A stretch of 64,000 bases of DNA from Pontixanthobacter gangjinensis (GCF_009827545.1 NZ_WTYS01000001.1:248001-312000), one strand, 5' to 3'; numbered from the stretch's first letter, positions 16,367-24,567 are shown. A program made the numbers and translations. Notes: generated by a model from the sequence alone, not told the origin.

Positions 16367-17059
16367 ATGTCAAACAGTATACATTTTGACCCGAATCTGA
16401 GGTATCGTTCACTGCTAGCACCGACATTGTTCGGTGAATTGGCTCCGGCGATGCAAATTGACCTTCTGGCCAAAGCCCCGCTGTTGCAATTTACTGACGG
16501 CCAAATCATCCAGCATCGCGGCGATAAGCCAAACGGGTTCTGGGTAATCGAGCAAGGCGCGGTCAAAGTCGGCCAATTTCGCCTGAAAGGTGAATTGCGT
16601 GTGATCGCGTTGCTTGGCCAAGGCGATTCTTACGGTGAGCTGGCGCTATTTGCTGCAAACGAGCGCGCAGTCGATTCGGTCGCGGATGGCGATGTGAAAT
16701 TGCGTTGGATTGAAGGGCAATCCTTTGAACAGGCAATCGCGACGGACTTGCCTGCAATGCGGCGGTTGATCGGTGCGCTGGCAAAGCAGTTGCAAGAAAC
16801 CGTAAGCCTGGTGTCGAGCTTGGGCGAAGGAACAAGCAAGGCGCGGATCGCGGCCGTGCTGATTAACCTGGCCGGCGGCGGCCCCTTACCAGCGATCGTC
16901 AGGCTCGGTCAGGAAGAACTGGCTGAACTGACCGGACTGACCCGCGCAACAGTAAACAAATGCCTTGGGCAGATGGAGTTAGAGGGCGCGCTGGTAAGAC
17001 GGTACGGGAGGCTTGAGATTATCGATGCCAAAATACTGAAAGATGCAGCTTCTGGATAG
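16367..17059 (+). CDS. Crp/Fnr family transcriptional regulator
   Basis: This 230-residue regulator has an N-terminal cyclic-nucleotide-binding-like beta-roll (about 25-140; GVFWVIEQGAVKVGQ-type strands, then GDSYGELALF). A C-terminal winged helix (about 170-220) contains LGQEELAELTGLTRATVNKCL as helix-turn-helix. There is no cysteine cluster of the FNR oxygen sensor. The beta-roll lacks an obvious perfect cAMP-binding RxS pair, so the signal is unknown. It is divergent from the hydroxylase gene with a 54-base gap, so it may regulate that gene. Confidence 0.88.
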   Translation: MSNSIHFDPNLRYRSLLAPTLFGELAPAMQIDLLAKAPLLQFTDGQIIQHRGDKPNGFWVIEQGAVKVGQFRLKGELRVIALLGQGDSYGELALFAANERAVDSVADGDVKLRWIEGQSFEQAIATDLPAMRRLIGALAKQLQETVSLVSSLGEGTSKARIAAVLINLAGGGPLPAIVRLGQEELAELTGLTRATVNKCLGQMELEGALVRRYGRLEIIDAKILKDAASG

Positions 17060-17067
17060 GGCAAGCT

Positions 17068-17724
17068 TTAGCGTATTTGGGTCGCGCCCCCTTCGGCCGC
17101 CGATACGCATGTGTCTTTGGCGCCCTCATCGCTGCCGCCCATCTGCGTCAGTGCGATAAACCCGCCGACCACAAGAACCACGAAGATCGATGTCATCGTG
17201 CCAAGATATTGGTCAATCACACGCTTAATCGGCGCGCCGAAGAAGCGGAACAAGATGCCGACGGTCATGAAGATCAGTGCGCGGCCTGCGAGGCTGGCCG
17301 CAATGAACGGCACCAGCGACATCTCAAGGAAACCGGCGGTAATTGTGAGCAATTTGAACGGCACAGGGGTTGCCGCCGCAATGGTCACCGCCGCCGCTCC
17401 ATATTCGTCAAAGGTGCAGCGCGCAGCAGGAAGGCTCTCGGTCAGACCCAGCATCGCAATCACCGACTGACCAACGGTGTCGAACAGGAAGAAGCCGATT
17501 GCATAGCCAAACAACGCTCCTGCGACCGACGATAGCGTGGCGATAAGAGCAAAGCGGATCGCCTTATTCGGGGCGGCCAGACACATCAGGCCGAGCAAGG
17601 GATGCGGCGGGATCGGGAAGAAACTCGCTTCGATAAAGCAGAAAAACGCCAGCCACCACACCGCATGCGGATGCGTGGCCTTGTCCATCGTCCAGTCATA
17701 CAGACCGCGCAGCATCTTCATCAT
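17068..17724 (-). CDS. YqaA-type DedA/SNARE-associated membrane protein
   Basis: This 218-residue protein has about five hydrophobic segments. The start LYDWTMDKATHPHAVWWLAFFCFIEASFFPIPPHPLL is typical of the YqaA subgroup of the DedA/SNARE-associated superfamily, and an AAATPVPFKLLTITAGFLEM segment forms the conserved re-entrant region. DedA-type proteins are linked to lipid scrambling or transport and to membrane stress; a specific role for this subgroup is not known. It is convergent with the Crp gene and divergent from the GTA operon. Confidence 0.85.
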   Translation of the reverse strand: MMKMLRGLYDWTMDKATHPHAVWWLAFFCFIEASFFPIPPHPLLGLMCLAAPNKAIRFALIATLSSVAGALFGYAIGFFLFDTVGQSVIAMLGLTESLPAARCTFDEYGAAAVTIAAATPVPFKLLTITAGFLEMSLVPFIAASLAGRALIFMTVGILFRFFGAPIKRVIDQYLGTMTSIFVVLVVGGFIALTQMGGSDEGAKDTCVSAAEGGATQIR

Positions 17725-17817
17725 AGTGAGTGGGCTTCCCGATTACTCGCGAGCGATTTAGGCGAGGTGCGCCCATGAGGCAATCATAAAGAAAATAACC
17801 TATTTGGCACTTTGCTA

Positions 17818-17846
17818 TTGACATCGTAACGCTCTTTGGTTAGAGA
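17818..17846 (+). promoter_or_regulatory. Predicted sigma-70 promoter of the GTA operon
   Basis: A perfect -35 TTGACA (17818-17823), a 17-base spacer and TAGAGA (17841-17846) point toward the terminase genes, about 100 bases before the first ATG. No other gene lies between. In Rhodobacter, GTA promoters depend on GafA and CtrA-linked regulation; I see no CtrA site here. Confidence 0.5.
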
Positions 17847-17877
17847 AACGGAACATCGCGATAGACCGATTCGAAAG

Positions 17878-17909
17878 CGGGCGGCCCTCCACTAATGGCG
17901 GGCCGCCCG
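17878..17909 (+). promoter_or_regulatory. GTA leader hairpin (possible attenuator)
   Basis: This perfect 10-bp inverted repeat (CGGGCGGCCC and GGGCCGCCCG around a 12-base loop) lies between the predicted promoter and the first terminase gene, followed by TTTGCGTTT. It would form a very stable RNA stem in the 5' leader. The T-tract is interrupted, so it may be a weak terminator or attenuator rather than a full stop. Confidence 0.5.
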
Positions 17910-17948
17910 TTTGCGTTTGAGCTTTCAACAAGCGGAGCTTCCCCGAAA

Positions 17949-18434
17949 ATGACCACCAAATCCGGTAAGCGCAAAGCAAAGCCGACCAAAATCAATCCGG
18001 CCTTCAAAGAAGGGGAAAAGGACAAACTCAACCGCCATTGGCGTTCTCTGTTCCTCGACAGCCTGGCCGAAACATCGAATGTTTCCGAGGCTGCACGGCG
18101 GGCGGAAATCAATCCCAGCCGTGCCTACAAAGTCAGGCGTGAGGAAGATGAATTTGCCCGCCAGTGGCATTGCGCTCTGGTCGAGGGCTATGAACATCTG
18201 GAACTTGAACTGCTCGCCAGATTGCGCGCTGGAGAGCCGAAGGACGGCCCCAAATATGATAATGCTTCCGCACTGAGATTGCTTGCCCTGCACCGTGATA
18301 CGATGGTTCAGGAACAGGCACAGAGGGGCAATATGGACGCGGCGTCTGCTCGCAAAATCATCGATGCAAAATTGGAGGAACTGCGGCAGCGCGTTCTCGC
18401 CCGCCGCGACGCACGTGGTGACACGATCCAGTGA
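17949..18434 (+). CDS. GTA terminase small subunit (g1-like)
   Basis: This 161-residue basic protein has a helix-turn-helix-like region (LAETSNVSEAARRAEINPSRAYKVRREE, about residues 36-65) and a helical C-terminal half, as in phage TerS proteins that recognise DNA for packaging. It is the first gene of the GTA operon and ends in a GTGA overlap with the large subunit. I use the ATG at 17949 because an upstream in-frame start at 17895 would lie inside the leader hairpin. In GTAs this subunit is thought to have lost sequence-specific recognition, giving random packaging. Confidence 0.85.
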   Translation: MTTKSGKRKAKPTKINPAFKEGEKDKLNRHWRSLFLDSLAETSNVSEAARRAEINPSRAYKVRREEDEFARQWHCALVEGYEHLELELLARLRAGEPKDGPKYDNASALRLLALHRDTMVQEQAQRGNMDAASARKIIDAKLEELRQRVLARRDARGDTIQ

Positions 18435-19780
18435 CGTCGGGCACTGGATCGGCCACCGATCCGTTGGATTTCGTGGCCGAAGCAAATGCGTTCGAACGCG
18501 AAAACACTTTCGAAGATCTGGGCGATCAAGAAGCAAGGATCGCACTTGAATGGGACAATCATTTCGCGACCCGCGCGCATCTTGGCCAGCTACCCCCAAG
18601 CGGCGATTGGCAAATCTGGCTAATCATGGCCGGGCGTGGTTTTGGCAAAACCCGCGCCGGGGCCGAATGGGTTCGCTATCTGGCGGAAGAAGACCCGCTT
18701 GCCAGAATCGCGCTGATTGGTGCTTCGCTGGCAGAGGCACGCGCCGTGATGGTGGAGGGAGAAAGCGGTTTGCTGGCCTGCTCTCCGCCCTACCGGATGC
18801 CCAGGTTTGAACCGTCATTGCGGAGACTTACCTGGCCCAACGGCGCTATCGCTACATTGTATTCTGCCGCTGAGCCCGAAAGCCTGCGCGGGCCGCAACA
18901 TAGCCACGCATGGTGCGATGAAGTGGCCAAATGGGATCCGGTCAAAAGCCTGCTAGCTTGGGATAATTTGATGATGGGACTGCGGCTTGGCAAGCATTCA
19001 CGGGTGCTGGCAACCACTACGCCTCGCGCAGTTCCATTGATGCGCCGATTGCTGGACGAGGAGAGCAATGGCGATGTCACTATCACTCGCGGTTCGACCT
19101 ATGACAATTCCGCCAATCTACCCGCAAAATTCACCCGAGACATGCGGCGCAAATATGGCGAATCCTCACTGGGCCGGCAGGAATTGCTGGGTGAAATGCT
19201 CGCCGATCAAGAAGGCGCGTTGTGGTCTCGCTCGCTGCTAGAGAAGTGCCGAATTCTCCTACCCGAAAGTCCGCCCGCGCGGATTGTGGTTGCGGTCGAT
19301 CCGCCCATTTCTGCGCATGGCGACGATTGCGGGATCGTCGTGGCGGCGCTGGACGAATGTGGCACCGGCGTGGTGCTCGCCGATTGCTCGGTCAGTAGAG
19401 CCAGTCCCGAACGCTGGGCCCGCGCGGTTGCCGATGCAGCAGCCGCTTGGTCCGCCGATCGCGTAGTCGCCGAAGCCAATCAGGGCGGAGCGATGGTCGC
19501 CAGCGTCTTGCGCGCAGCCAACATTTCGCTGCCGCTGAAGCTGGTCCATGCGAGCAGAGGCAAGGTCGCCCGCGCCGAACCCGTCGCCGCACTTTACGAA
19601 GCGGGACGCGTTCACCACGCAGGGATGTTCGCTCAGTTGGAAGACCAGATGTGCGGTTTGATGGCAGGCGGCGCTTATGAAGGCCCCGGCCGCAGCCCTG
19701 ACCGGGCGGACGCACTGGTATGGGCGTTGAGTGAATTGATGCTGGGTCGGCAAGCTCGTCCGCGAATTTCGAATATCTGA
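18431..19780 (+). CDS. GTA terminase large subunit (g2-like)
   Basis: This is the 449-residue packaging motor. Walker A is AGRGFGKTR at residues 67-75. The ATPase region continues through ALIGASLAEAR and WCDEVAKWDP, the latter probably carrying the Walker B acid. The RNase H-like nuclease domain begins near residue 285 with VVAVDPPISAHGDDCG, with further acids downstream. It starts with GTG overlapping the TerS stop by four bases. Length and motifs match the alphaproteobacterial GTA TerL; both ATPase and nuclease sites look intact. Confidence 0.95.
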   Translation: MTSGTGSATDPLDFVAEANAFERENTFEDLGDQEARIALEWDNHFATRAHLGQLPPSGDWQIWLIMAGRGFGKTRAGAEWVRYLAEEDPLARIALIGASLAEARAVMVEGESGLLACSPPYRMPRFEPSLRRLTWPNGAIATLYSAAEPESLRGPQHSHAWCDEVAKWDPVKSLLAWDNLMMGLRLGKHSRVLATTTPRAVPLMRRLLDEESNGDVTITRGSTYDNSANLPAKFTRDMRRKYGESSLGRQELLGEMLADQEGALWSRSLLEKCRILLPESPPARIVVAVDPPISAHGDDCGIVVAALDECGTGVVLADCSVSRASPERWARAVADAAAAWSADRVVAEANQGGAMVASVLRAANISLPLKLVHASRGKVARAEPVAALYEAGRVHHAGMFAQLEDQMCGLMAGGAYEGPGRSPDRADALVWALSELMLGRQARPRISNI

Positions 19781-19796
19781 CAACCAAGGAAATCCT

Positions 19797-20975
19797 ATGT
19801 CCTTTTTAGCCACTCTCGCTTCCGCCTTTAAGGGCGGGGGCGGCAACCGTGTGCCTTTGGCGCGCAGCTTCCAATCCCCTTGGGCGGTCGCCTTTGACGG
19901 CGGCAGCCCGCGTGCGCCGTTTGATTATGGCCGCGGGGTGCGCCGCAGCTTCGTCGAAAATCCGGTGGCACAACGTGCCGTGCGGATTGTGGCCGAAGGC
20001 GTTGGCAGCGCGCCGCTAACCCCTACAGATGAGGCCTTGTCTGCATTAATCAGGACATCCAGCGCGGGGCAGTCCCTGGTCGAGACGCTGGCGATGCATC
20101 TGCTGCTGCACGGCAATGGCTATGTGCAAATTCTGAAGGATGGTGCCGGCCAGCCAGCCGAATTGTTCGCTTTACGCCCCGAGCGGGTTTCAATCGTTCC
20201 AGGCGATGATGGCTGGCCAGCCGCATATCAGTATAAATTGACCGAACGGACGCTGACAATCCCACTCGAGGATGAGGCGGGTTGGCCCAACATCATCCAT
20301 TTGAAAAGCGTCCATCCCGTTGATGACCATTATGGGGCAGGTAGCCTGGCAGCGGCCGATCAGGCTGTCGCTATCCATAATGCAGCAAGCGAGTGGAACC
20401 GGTCGCTACTTGAAAATGCGGCGCGACCCTCCGGCGCTTTGGTCTATGATGCAGGCGATTCTGGCGGGCTGACCACCGATCAGTTTGACCGGCTGAAATC
20501 CGAACTCGCAAGCGCCTATGCAGGGCAGGCAAATGCAGGGCGTCCAATGCTGCTCGAAGGCGGCCTGGACTGGAAGGCCATGTCGATGAGCCCGGCGGAT
20601 ATGGATTTCGCCACGCTGAAAGCTGCCGCCGCCCGCGATATCGCGCTGGCTTTCGGTGTGCCGCCCATGCTGCTCGGGCTGCCGGGTGACAACACTTATG
20701 CCAATTACCGCGAGGCCAATCGGGCATTGTGGCGGCTGACGCTGCTGCCGCTAGCTGGCAAGATCCTCGGCGGATTGCAGCAGGGGCTATCGGGATGGTT
20801 TGGCGGCGCGACGCTTGCGGTCGATCTCGACCAGATTTCCGCCTTGTCGGAAGACCGTGAGCGGTTGTGGTCGCAAGTCTCGGCGGCCGAATTTCTAAGC
20901 GCCGACGAGAAACGCGCTCTGCTTGGTCTCGAACCAAGCTCTCAAAGCTTCAGCGCAAAAGGAGATGTGCAATGA
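19797..20975 (+). CDS. GTA portal protein (g3-like, HK97 family)
   Basis: This 392-residue HK97-type portal would form the dodecameric ring at the capsid vertex through which DNA passes. Family features include SFVENPVAQRAVRIVAEGVGS near residue 50, LLLHGNGYVQI, PADMDFATLKAAAARDIALAFGVPPMLLG and NYREANRALWR. AAGGAA precedes the ATG. It overlaps the next gene by ATGA (20972-20975). It is complete, with no sign of decay. Confidence 0.95.
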   Translation: MSFLATLASAFKGGGGNRVPLARSFQSPWAVAFDGGSPRAPFDYGRGVRRSFVENPVAQRAVRIVAEGVGSAPLTPTDEALSALIRTSSAGQSLVETLAMHLLLHGNGYVQILKDGAGQPAELFALRPERVSIVPGDDGWPAAYQYKLTERTLTIPLEDEAGWPNIIHLKSVHPVDDHYGAGSLAAADQAVAIHNAASEWNRSLLENAARPSGALVYDAGDSGGLTTDQFDRLKSELASAYAGQANAGRPMLLEGGLDWKAMSMSPADMDFATLKAAAARDIALAFGVPPMLLGLPGDNTYANYREANRALWRLTLLPLAGKILGGLQQGLSGWFGGATLAVDLDQISALSEDRERLWSQVSAAEFLSADEKRALLGLEPSSQSFSAKGDVQ

Positions 20976-21280
20976 ACAGACAAGATATGCTCGCCGGGTT
21001 GATCGCGCAGGCATCAAGCGAAGGCGGTGAGTTGGTTACACTGCGCGCGATTATCGAAGAAGCGAGTGAAATGGGCGCAGATCGGGCAATGGTTCGGCTG
21101 GGTCTGAGCGATGACAATGCGCAGAACGACATCGATGAACTGCGCGAGCTGCTGCAAGCCTGGCGTGATGCCAAAACAAGCGCCTCCAAAGCAGTAATCC
21201 AGTGGGTGGTGCGCGGCATATTCGCATTATTGCTGATTGGCATTGCAGTGCGGATCGGCGTTCCGGGCATGCTGCGATGA
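20972..21280 (+). CDS. DUF6127 family protein at the GTA g3.5 position
   Basis: This 102-residue protein has an acidic helical N-terminal part (LAGLIAQASSEGGELVTLRA, then DELRELLQAWRDAK) and one C-terminal transmembrane helix (about residues 77-98). It matches the DUF6127 family. It sits between portal and protease, the place of g3.5 in Rhodobacter GTA, and is coupled by ATGA overlaps on both sides. A membrane helix is unusual for a particle component; an assembly-site or release role is possible but unproven. Confidence 0.8.
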   Translation: MNRQDMLAGLIAQASSEGGELVTLRAIIEEASEMGADRAMVRLGLSDDNAQNDIDELRELLQAWRDAKTSASKAVIQWVVRGIFALLLIGIAVRIGVPGMLR

Positions 21281-21666
21281 GATTTGCTGGCTATGCGGCT
21301 TTGTTTGGAAAGCCGGACGCCGCAGCCGATACCATAGCTCCAAACGCCTTCACCCGGACTTTGTCGGAGCGCGCCGGCCCATTACCCCTTTTCTGGCAGC
21401 ACCGGCCAAACCAGCGAGTTGGCTGGGTTGATGCAGTCAGTGAGGACGCGCGCGGCCTTCGGGTCATTGGCAGGTTAGACAACCCCGGCAGCAAAGCAGC
21501 AGCGATGCTGGCCAACCGAACGGTAAGCGGGCTCAGCTTTGGCTACCGCGCGCGCAAATTTCGCAAGGCCGGCTCCGGACGTGTTCTTGAAGAGATCGAT
21601 CTGTTTGAAGTCAGCTTAGTTACTCACCCGCTCCAACACGGTGCGCGAATTCATCTGGTCGCCTGA
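21277..21666 (+). CDS. GTA prohead protease (g4-like, HK97 family)
   Basis: This 129-residue protein has the HK97 prohead protease fold, which cleaves the capsid scaffold domain during maturation. The catalytic histidine is H42 in LFWQHRPNQRVG, the serine lies in VSGLSFGYRA (S84 or S87), and a late acid is in IDLFEVSLVTHP. It is shorter than phage homologues but similar to GTA versions. It starts at 21277, overlapping the previous stop by ATGA. Confidence 0.92.
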   Translation: MRFAGYAALFGKPDAAADTIAPNAFTRTLSERAGPLPLFWQHRPNQRVGWVDAVSEDARGLRVIGRLDNPGSKAAAMLANRTVSGLSFGYRARKFRKAGSGRVLEEIDLFEVSLVTHPLQHGARIHLVA

Positions 21667-21691
21667 TTCTGAAAAATTCGACCGATATTTT

Positions 21692-21715
21692 GGCTGCCTG
21701 CAGGCGGCCTTTTTT
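21692..21715 (+). terminator. Terminator-like hairpin just before the GTA capsid gene
   Basis: GGCTGCC-TGCA-GGCGGCC forms a 7-bp stem (one G-U pair) with a four-base loop, followed directly by six T residues: a standard intrinsic terminator shape. It lies 25 bases after the protease stop and 44 bases before the capsid ATG, inside an operon otherwise packed by overlaps. Confidence 0.7.
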
Positions 21716-21758
21716 GTGTCTCCCACCCGCCCCCAACCTCCAAAAGGTGATTACCCCC

Positions 21759-22904
21759 ATGGAAAATACTGCCCCCAAAACTACCCCTGACCAACTTGAC
21801 GCCAGCTTCGATATTGTGGCGCGTCAGGACAAAACCGAAAAGGATGTAACCACGCTGCGAAGCGATGTTGATGAAGTGAAGGCCCGCCTCGACAAAGTAG
21901 CTAAAGCCGCCGCCCGCCCCGCCATTTCCGGAGCGGCTGATGCAAGTCCCGAGGTAAAAGGCTTTGTCGATGGCTATTTGCGCCGTGGCCGCGAGACCGA
22001 GATCAAATCAATCAGCGGGCAAGTGCCATCGGATGGCGGCTATGCCGTACCGCGTGAAGTGGACGCAATGATCGCCCGCGAACTGACCGAGATCAGCCCG
22101 ATCCGAGCATTGGCCCAAGTGGTGCAAACTGGCAGCGCTGGCTATCGCAAGCTTGTCTCGACCGGTGGAACCGCCAGCGGCTGGGTCAGCGAAACGGCTG
22201 CACGGCCAGAAACCGATACACCGCAATTTGCTGAAATCGCCCCACCAACGGGAGAGCTTTATGCCAACCCAGCGGCAAGTCAGGCAATGCTTGATGATGC
22301 CGGTTTCGATCTGGAAAACTGGCTGGCCAGCGAGATAGCAATGGAATTCGCCCGCGCTGAAGGGGCCGCCTTTGTGAGCGGCACCGGCAGCGATCAGCCG
22401 ATGGGCTTCCTATCCGCACCTGTTTCCGTTGCAGAAGATAGCGTTCGCGCATTCGGCGCGTTGCAATATGTCGGTTCGGGCGATGCCGCCGGTTTCGGCG
22501 CCTCGCCCGAAAGCCGCCTGATCGATCTGGTTCACACAATGAAGGCAGGGCACCGTCAGGGCGCGAGCTTCGTGATGAATTCGTCGACTCTGGCAGATGT
22601 CCGCAAGCTCAAAACCGCCGATGGCGCGTTTCTGTGGCAACCCGGTCTGGTCGAAGGCCAGCCCGATCGCCTGCTCGGATATCCGGTGGTTGAGGCCGAA
22701 GACATGCCCGATGTCGCAGCGGGCGCATTTCCGATCGCATTTGGCAATTTCCGTCACGGCTATCTGATTGCAGAGCGCAGCGCGACACAGATACTGCGCG
22801 ATCCGTTCACCAACAAACCGTTCGTGCATTTCTACGCGACCAAGCGTGTTGGCGGCCAAGTGCTCGACAGTGCGGCGATCAAACTCCTCAAAATCGAGGA
22901 GTAA
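21759..22904 (+). CDS. GTA major capsid protein (g5-like, HK97 fold)
   Basis: This 381-residue protein has an N-terminal coiled-coil scaffold region (about 1-60, KTEKDVTTLRSDVDEVKARLDKVAK), expected to be cut off by the prohead protease. The HK97 shell domain begins near SISGQVPSDGGYAVPREVDAMI. Typical segments include GWVSETAARPETDTP, EFARAEGAAFVSGTG and the C-terminal RVGGQVLDSAAIKLLK. The ATG at 21759 follows AAGGTGA. The gene is flanked by a terminator-like hairpin on each side, unlike the rest of the operon. Confidence 0.95.
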   Translation: MENTAPKTTPDQLDASFDIVARQDKTEKDVTTLRSDVDEVKARLDKVAKAAARPAISGAADASPEVKGFVDGYLRRGRETEIKSISGQVPSDGGYAVPREVDAMIARELTEISPIRALAQVVQTGSAGYRKLVSTGGTASGWVSETAARPETDTPQFAEIAPPTGELYANPAASQAMLDDAGFDLENWLASEIAMEFARAEGAAFVSGTGSDQPMGFLSAPVSVAEDSVRAFGALQYVGSGDAAGFGASPESRLIDLVHTMKAGHRQGASFVMNSSTLADVRKLKTADGAFLWQPGLVEGQPDRLLGYPVVEAEDMPDVAAGAFPIAFGNFRHGYLIAERSATQILRDPFTNKPFVHFYATKRVGGQVLDSAAIKLLKIEE

Positions 22905-22951
22905 CAGTTCCCGGCGGGGTTTGAGTTCCCCTTCTCCCCCGCTGGTATCCC

Positions 22952-23000
22952 GCGCCTGCGCCGCCCGCACCGCCCTCCCAGTGCCTGGCGGCGCAGGCGC
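22952..23000 (+). terminator. Long hairpin after the GTA capsid gene
   Basis: A perfect 14-bp inverted repeat (arms 22952-22965 and 22987-23000, GCGCCTGCGCCGCC and its complement) with a 21-base loop is followed by ACCTTTTCT. It lies in the 122-base gap between the capsid and connector genes. It could cause partial termination, or protect the capsid mRNA 3' end from nucleases. Confidence 0.6.
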
Positions 23001-23026
23001 ACCTTTTCTAACTACGGGAGACCGCC

Positions 23027-23572
23027 ATGAAACGAGCCATTCTCGCCCCTGCCGAACTTGGCGGGGCCGCCCTAGACGAGCTGAAACAATGGCTCGCCAT
23101 AACCACACCAAACGACGATCCGACATTGATCAGTTTGCTCGAAGCCAGCCTGGAATTGTGCGAGGCTTTTACCGGTACCGCTCCAATTGCTGCAACCTAT
23201 GAAGAAATCTGGCCGGCTTCGCGTGAATGGCAAACGCTTTCCACGCGCCCCATTCTAGCCATCACCGGAGTGGAAGGCATTCCGGCAGAAGGGCCGCGCT
23301 TTGCCCTCGCGCCGGACGCCTATGAAATGGATCTGGGTGCAGACGGCACAGGCATGGTACGAATTATTCGCCAAGGTGCCGCTGGCCGGATTGCGGTCCG
23401 GTTCACCGCCGGACTCGCGCCGGGCTGGGGCTCGCTGCCGGCAGGTTTGAGGCATGGCACCATCCGTCTGGCCGCGCAGCATTTCCGCGAGCGAGATTCT
23501 GGGTTTGCCGCAATGCCGCCCGCCGCTGTCACAGCGTTGTGGCGTCCATGGCGCAGGCTGCGGCTTACATGA
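23027..23572 (+). CDS. GTA head-tail connector (g6-like)
   Basis: This 181-residue protein begins with RAILAPAELGGAALDELKQWLAI and has TLISLLEASLELCEAFTG, typical of the gp6-like adaptor that sits below the portal ring. A central beta region (DAYEMDLGADGTGMVRIIRQG) and a C-terminal helix with LRHGTIRLAAQHFRER complete the fold. A good ribosome binding site (GGGAG) precedes the ATG. Its stop overlaps the next small ORF by ATGA. Confidence 0.9.
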   Translation: MKRAILAPAELGGAALDELKQWLAITTPNDDPTLISLLEASLELCEAFTGTAPIAATYEEIWPASREWQTLSTRPILAITGVEGIPAEGPRFALAPDAYEMDLGADGTGMVRIIRQGAAGRIAVRFTAGLAPGWGSLPAGLRHGTIRLAAQHFRERDSGFAAMPPAAVTALWRPWRRLRLT

Positions 23573-23742
23573 TTGATGCCAAATCGTCGCAGTCTTCGGC
23601 AGCGCTCACCAACCGGCTTGTCGCAAAGGCGCGCAGACTGGGTCTCGCCTACGCCGAGAATGCGAGGCGCGCACGCAAGGCGGATGCCAGCCATTGGCGA
23701 AGCCCCCGATTGCTATGGCCCCTTTTCAGCGAGGATCGTTAG
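23569..23742 (+). CDS. Small basic protein at the GTA g7 position
   Basis: This 57-codon ORF is packed exactly between its neighbours: its ATG overlaps the connector stop (ATGA), and its stop is directly followed by the ATG of the DUF3168 gene. The product is very basic (SAALTNRLVAKARRLGLAYAENARRARKAD). In Rhodobacter GTA the head-closure protein g7 sits here, but this product is about half the size I would expect and shows no recognisable connector motif. It may be a reduced g7 or an unrelated small protein. Confidence 0.55.
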   Translation: MIDAKSSQSSAALTNRLVAKARRLGLAYAENARRARKADASHWRSPRLLWPLFSEDR

Positions 23743-24141
23743 ATGGAAACCCTGCTACGCGCTGCGCTTCTCGATTGGTTGCGCTCGGACCTCACTCTCG
23801 CCGATCTGCTCAACGCAGTCGAAGAGGAAAGTCCGGTGCGCGCCACCCCGCCCTGGCTTGGCATTGCCACGAGCGCATCGATTGACTGGAGCGCAAAGAA
23901 CCGGATCGGACGGGAGGTCCGGATTGCACTCGAATTGCAAACTCGCGGCGACGATGCCGTAGGCGATGGCGCCCTTGTCGCCGCGATTGAGAAGCGCATG
24001 ACCGCCTTCCCGCGCAATCAATCGGGCTTCGACATGATCACTGTCCAATTCCTGCGTGCCCGCGCCGAGCGGCGTCCGCAAAATTTACTAACTATCCTGC
24101 TGGAATATCGCTTCCGCATCCTTGAAACATCACCGGAGTAA
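23743..24141 (+). CDS. GTA tail terminator, DUF3168 protein (g8-like)
   Basis: This 132-residue DUF3168 protein has the features METLLRAALLDWLRSD, then PPWLGIATSASIDWSAK, and LLTILLEYRFRI at the end. In siphophages and GTA it caps the tail tube at the head side. It is complete and starts directly after the stop of the small preceding ORF. Confidence 0.92.
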   Translation: METLLRAALLDWLRSDLTLADLLNAVEEESPVRATPPWLGIATSASIDWSAKNRIGREVRIALELQTRGDDAVGDGALVAAIEKRMTAFPRNQSGFDMITVQFLRARAERRPQNLLTILLEYRFRILETSPE

Positions 24142-24147
24142 CACATC

Positions 24148-24567
24148 ATGACAGCTCAAAAAGGATCTGCCTTCTTGCTTAAAATAGGCGACGGAAATGC
24201 CAGCGAGGGACAACCCGTAACTTATCAAACCGTCGCCGGTCTTCGCACCACCCAAATGTCGATCAATGGCGACCCAGTGATTGTCACGCACAAGGAATCG
24301 GGCGGCTGGCGCGATCTGTTGTCGGGCGCCGGAACACGGTCTGTCTCGGTCAGCGCAAGCGGCATATTTCTGGGCAGCACTGCAGAGGCGCTAATCCGCG
24401 GCCACGCATTGGCCGGAACTGTCGATGATTACGAACTGTCTTTCGAAGACGGCGAAAAATTGCTCGGACGGTTTCTGGTTCAGCGGCTCGATTACTCCGG
24501 CGATTTCAATGGCGAGCGCAATTACACACTCCAGCTTGAAAGCTCCGGCGCGGTGCTCCCTGCATGA
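24148..24567 (+). CDS. GTA major tail (tube) protein, TP901-1 family (g9-like)
   Basis: This 139-residue protein begins with TAQKGSAFLLKIGDG and carries TQMSINGDPVIVTHKESGGWRDLLSGAG and the C-terminal YTLQLESSG, all standard for the TP901-1-type tube protein of GTAs. GGAG precedes the ATG. It overlaps the next gene by ATGA (24564-24567). Confidence 0.94.
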   Translation: MTAQKGSAFLLKIGDGNASEGQPVTYQTVAGLRTTQMSINGDPVIVTHKESGGWRDLLSGAGTRSVSVSASGIFLGSTAEALIRGHALAGTVDDYELSFEDGEKLLGRFLVQRLDYSGDFNGERNYTLQLESSGAVLPA

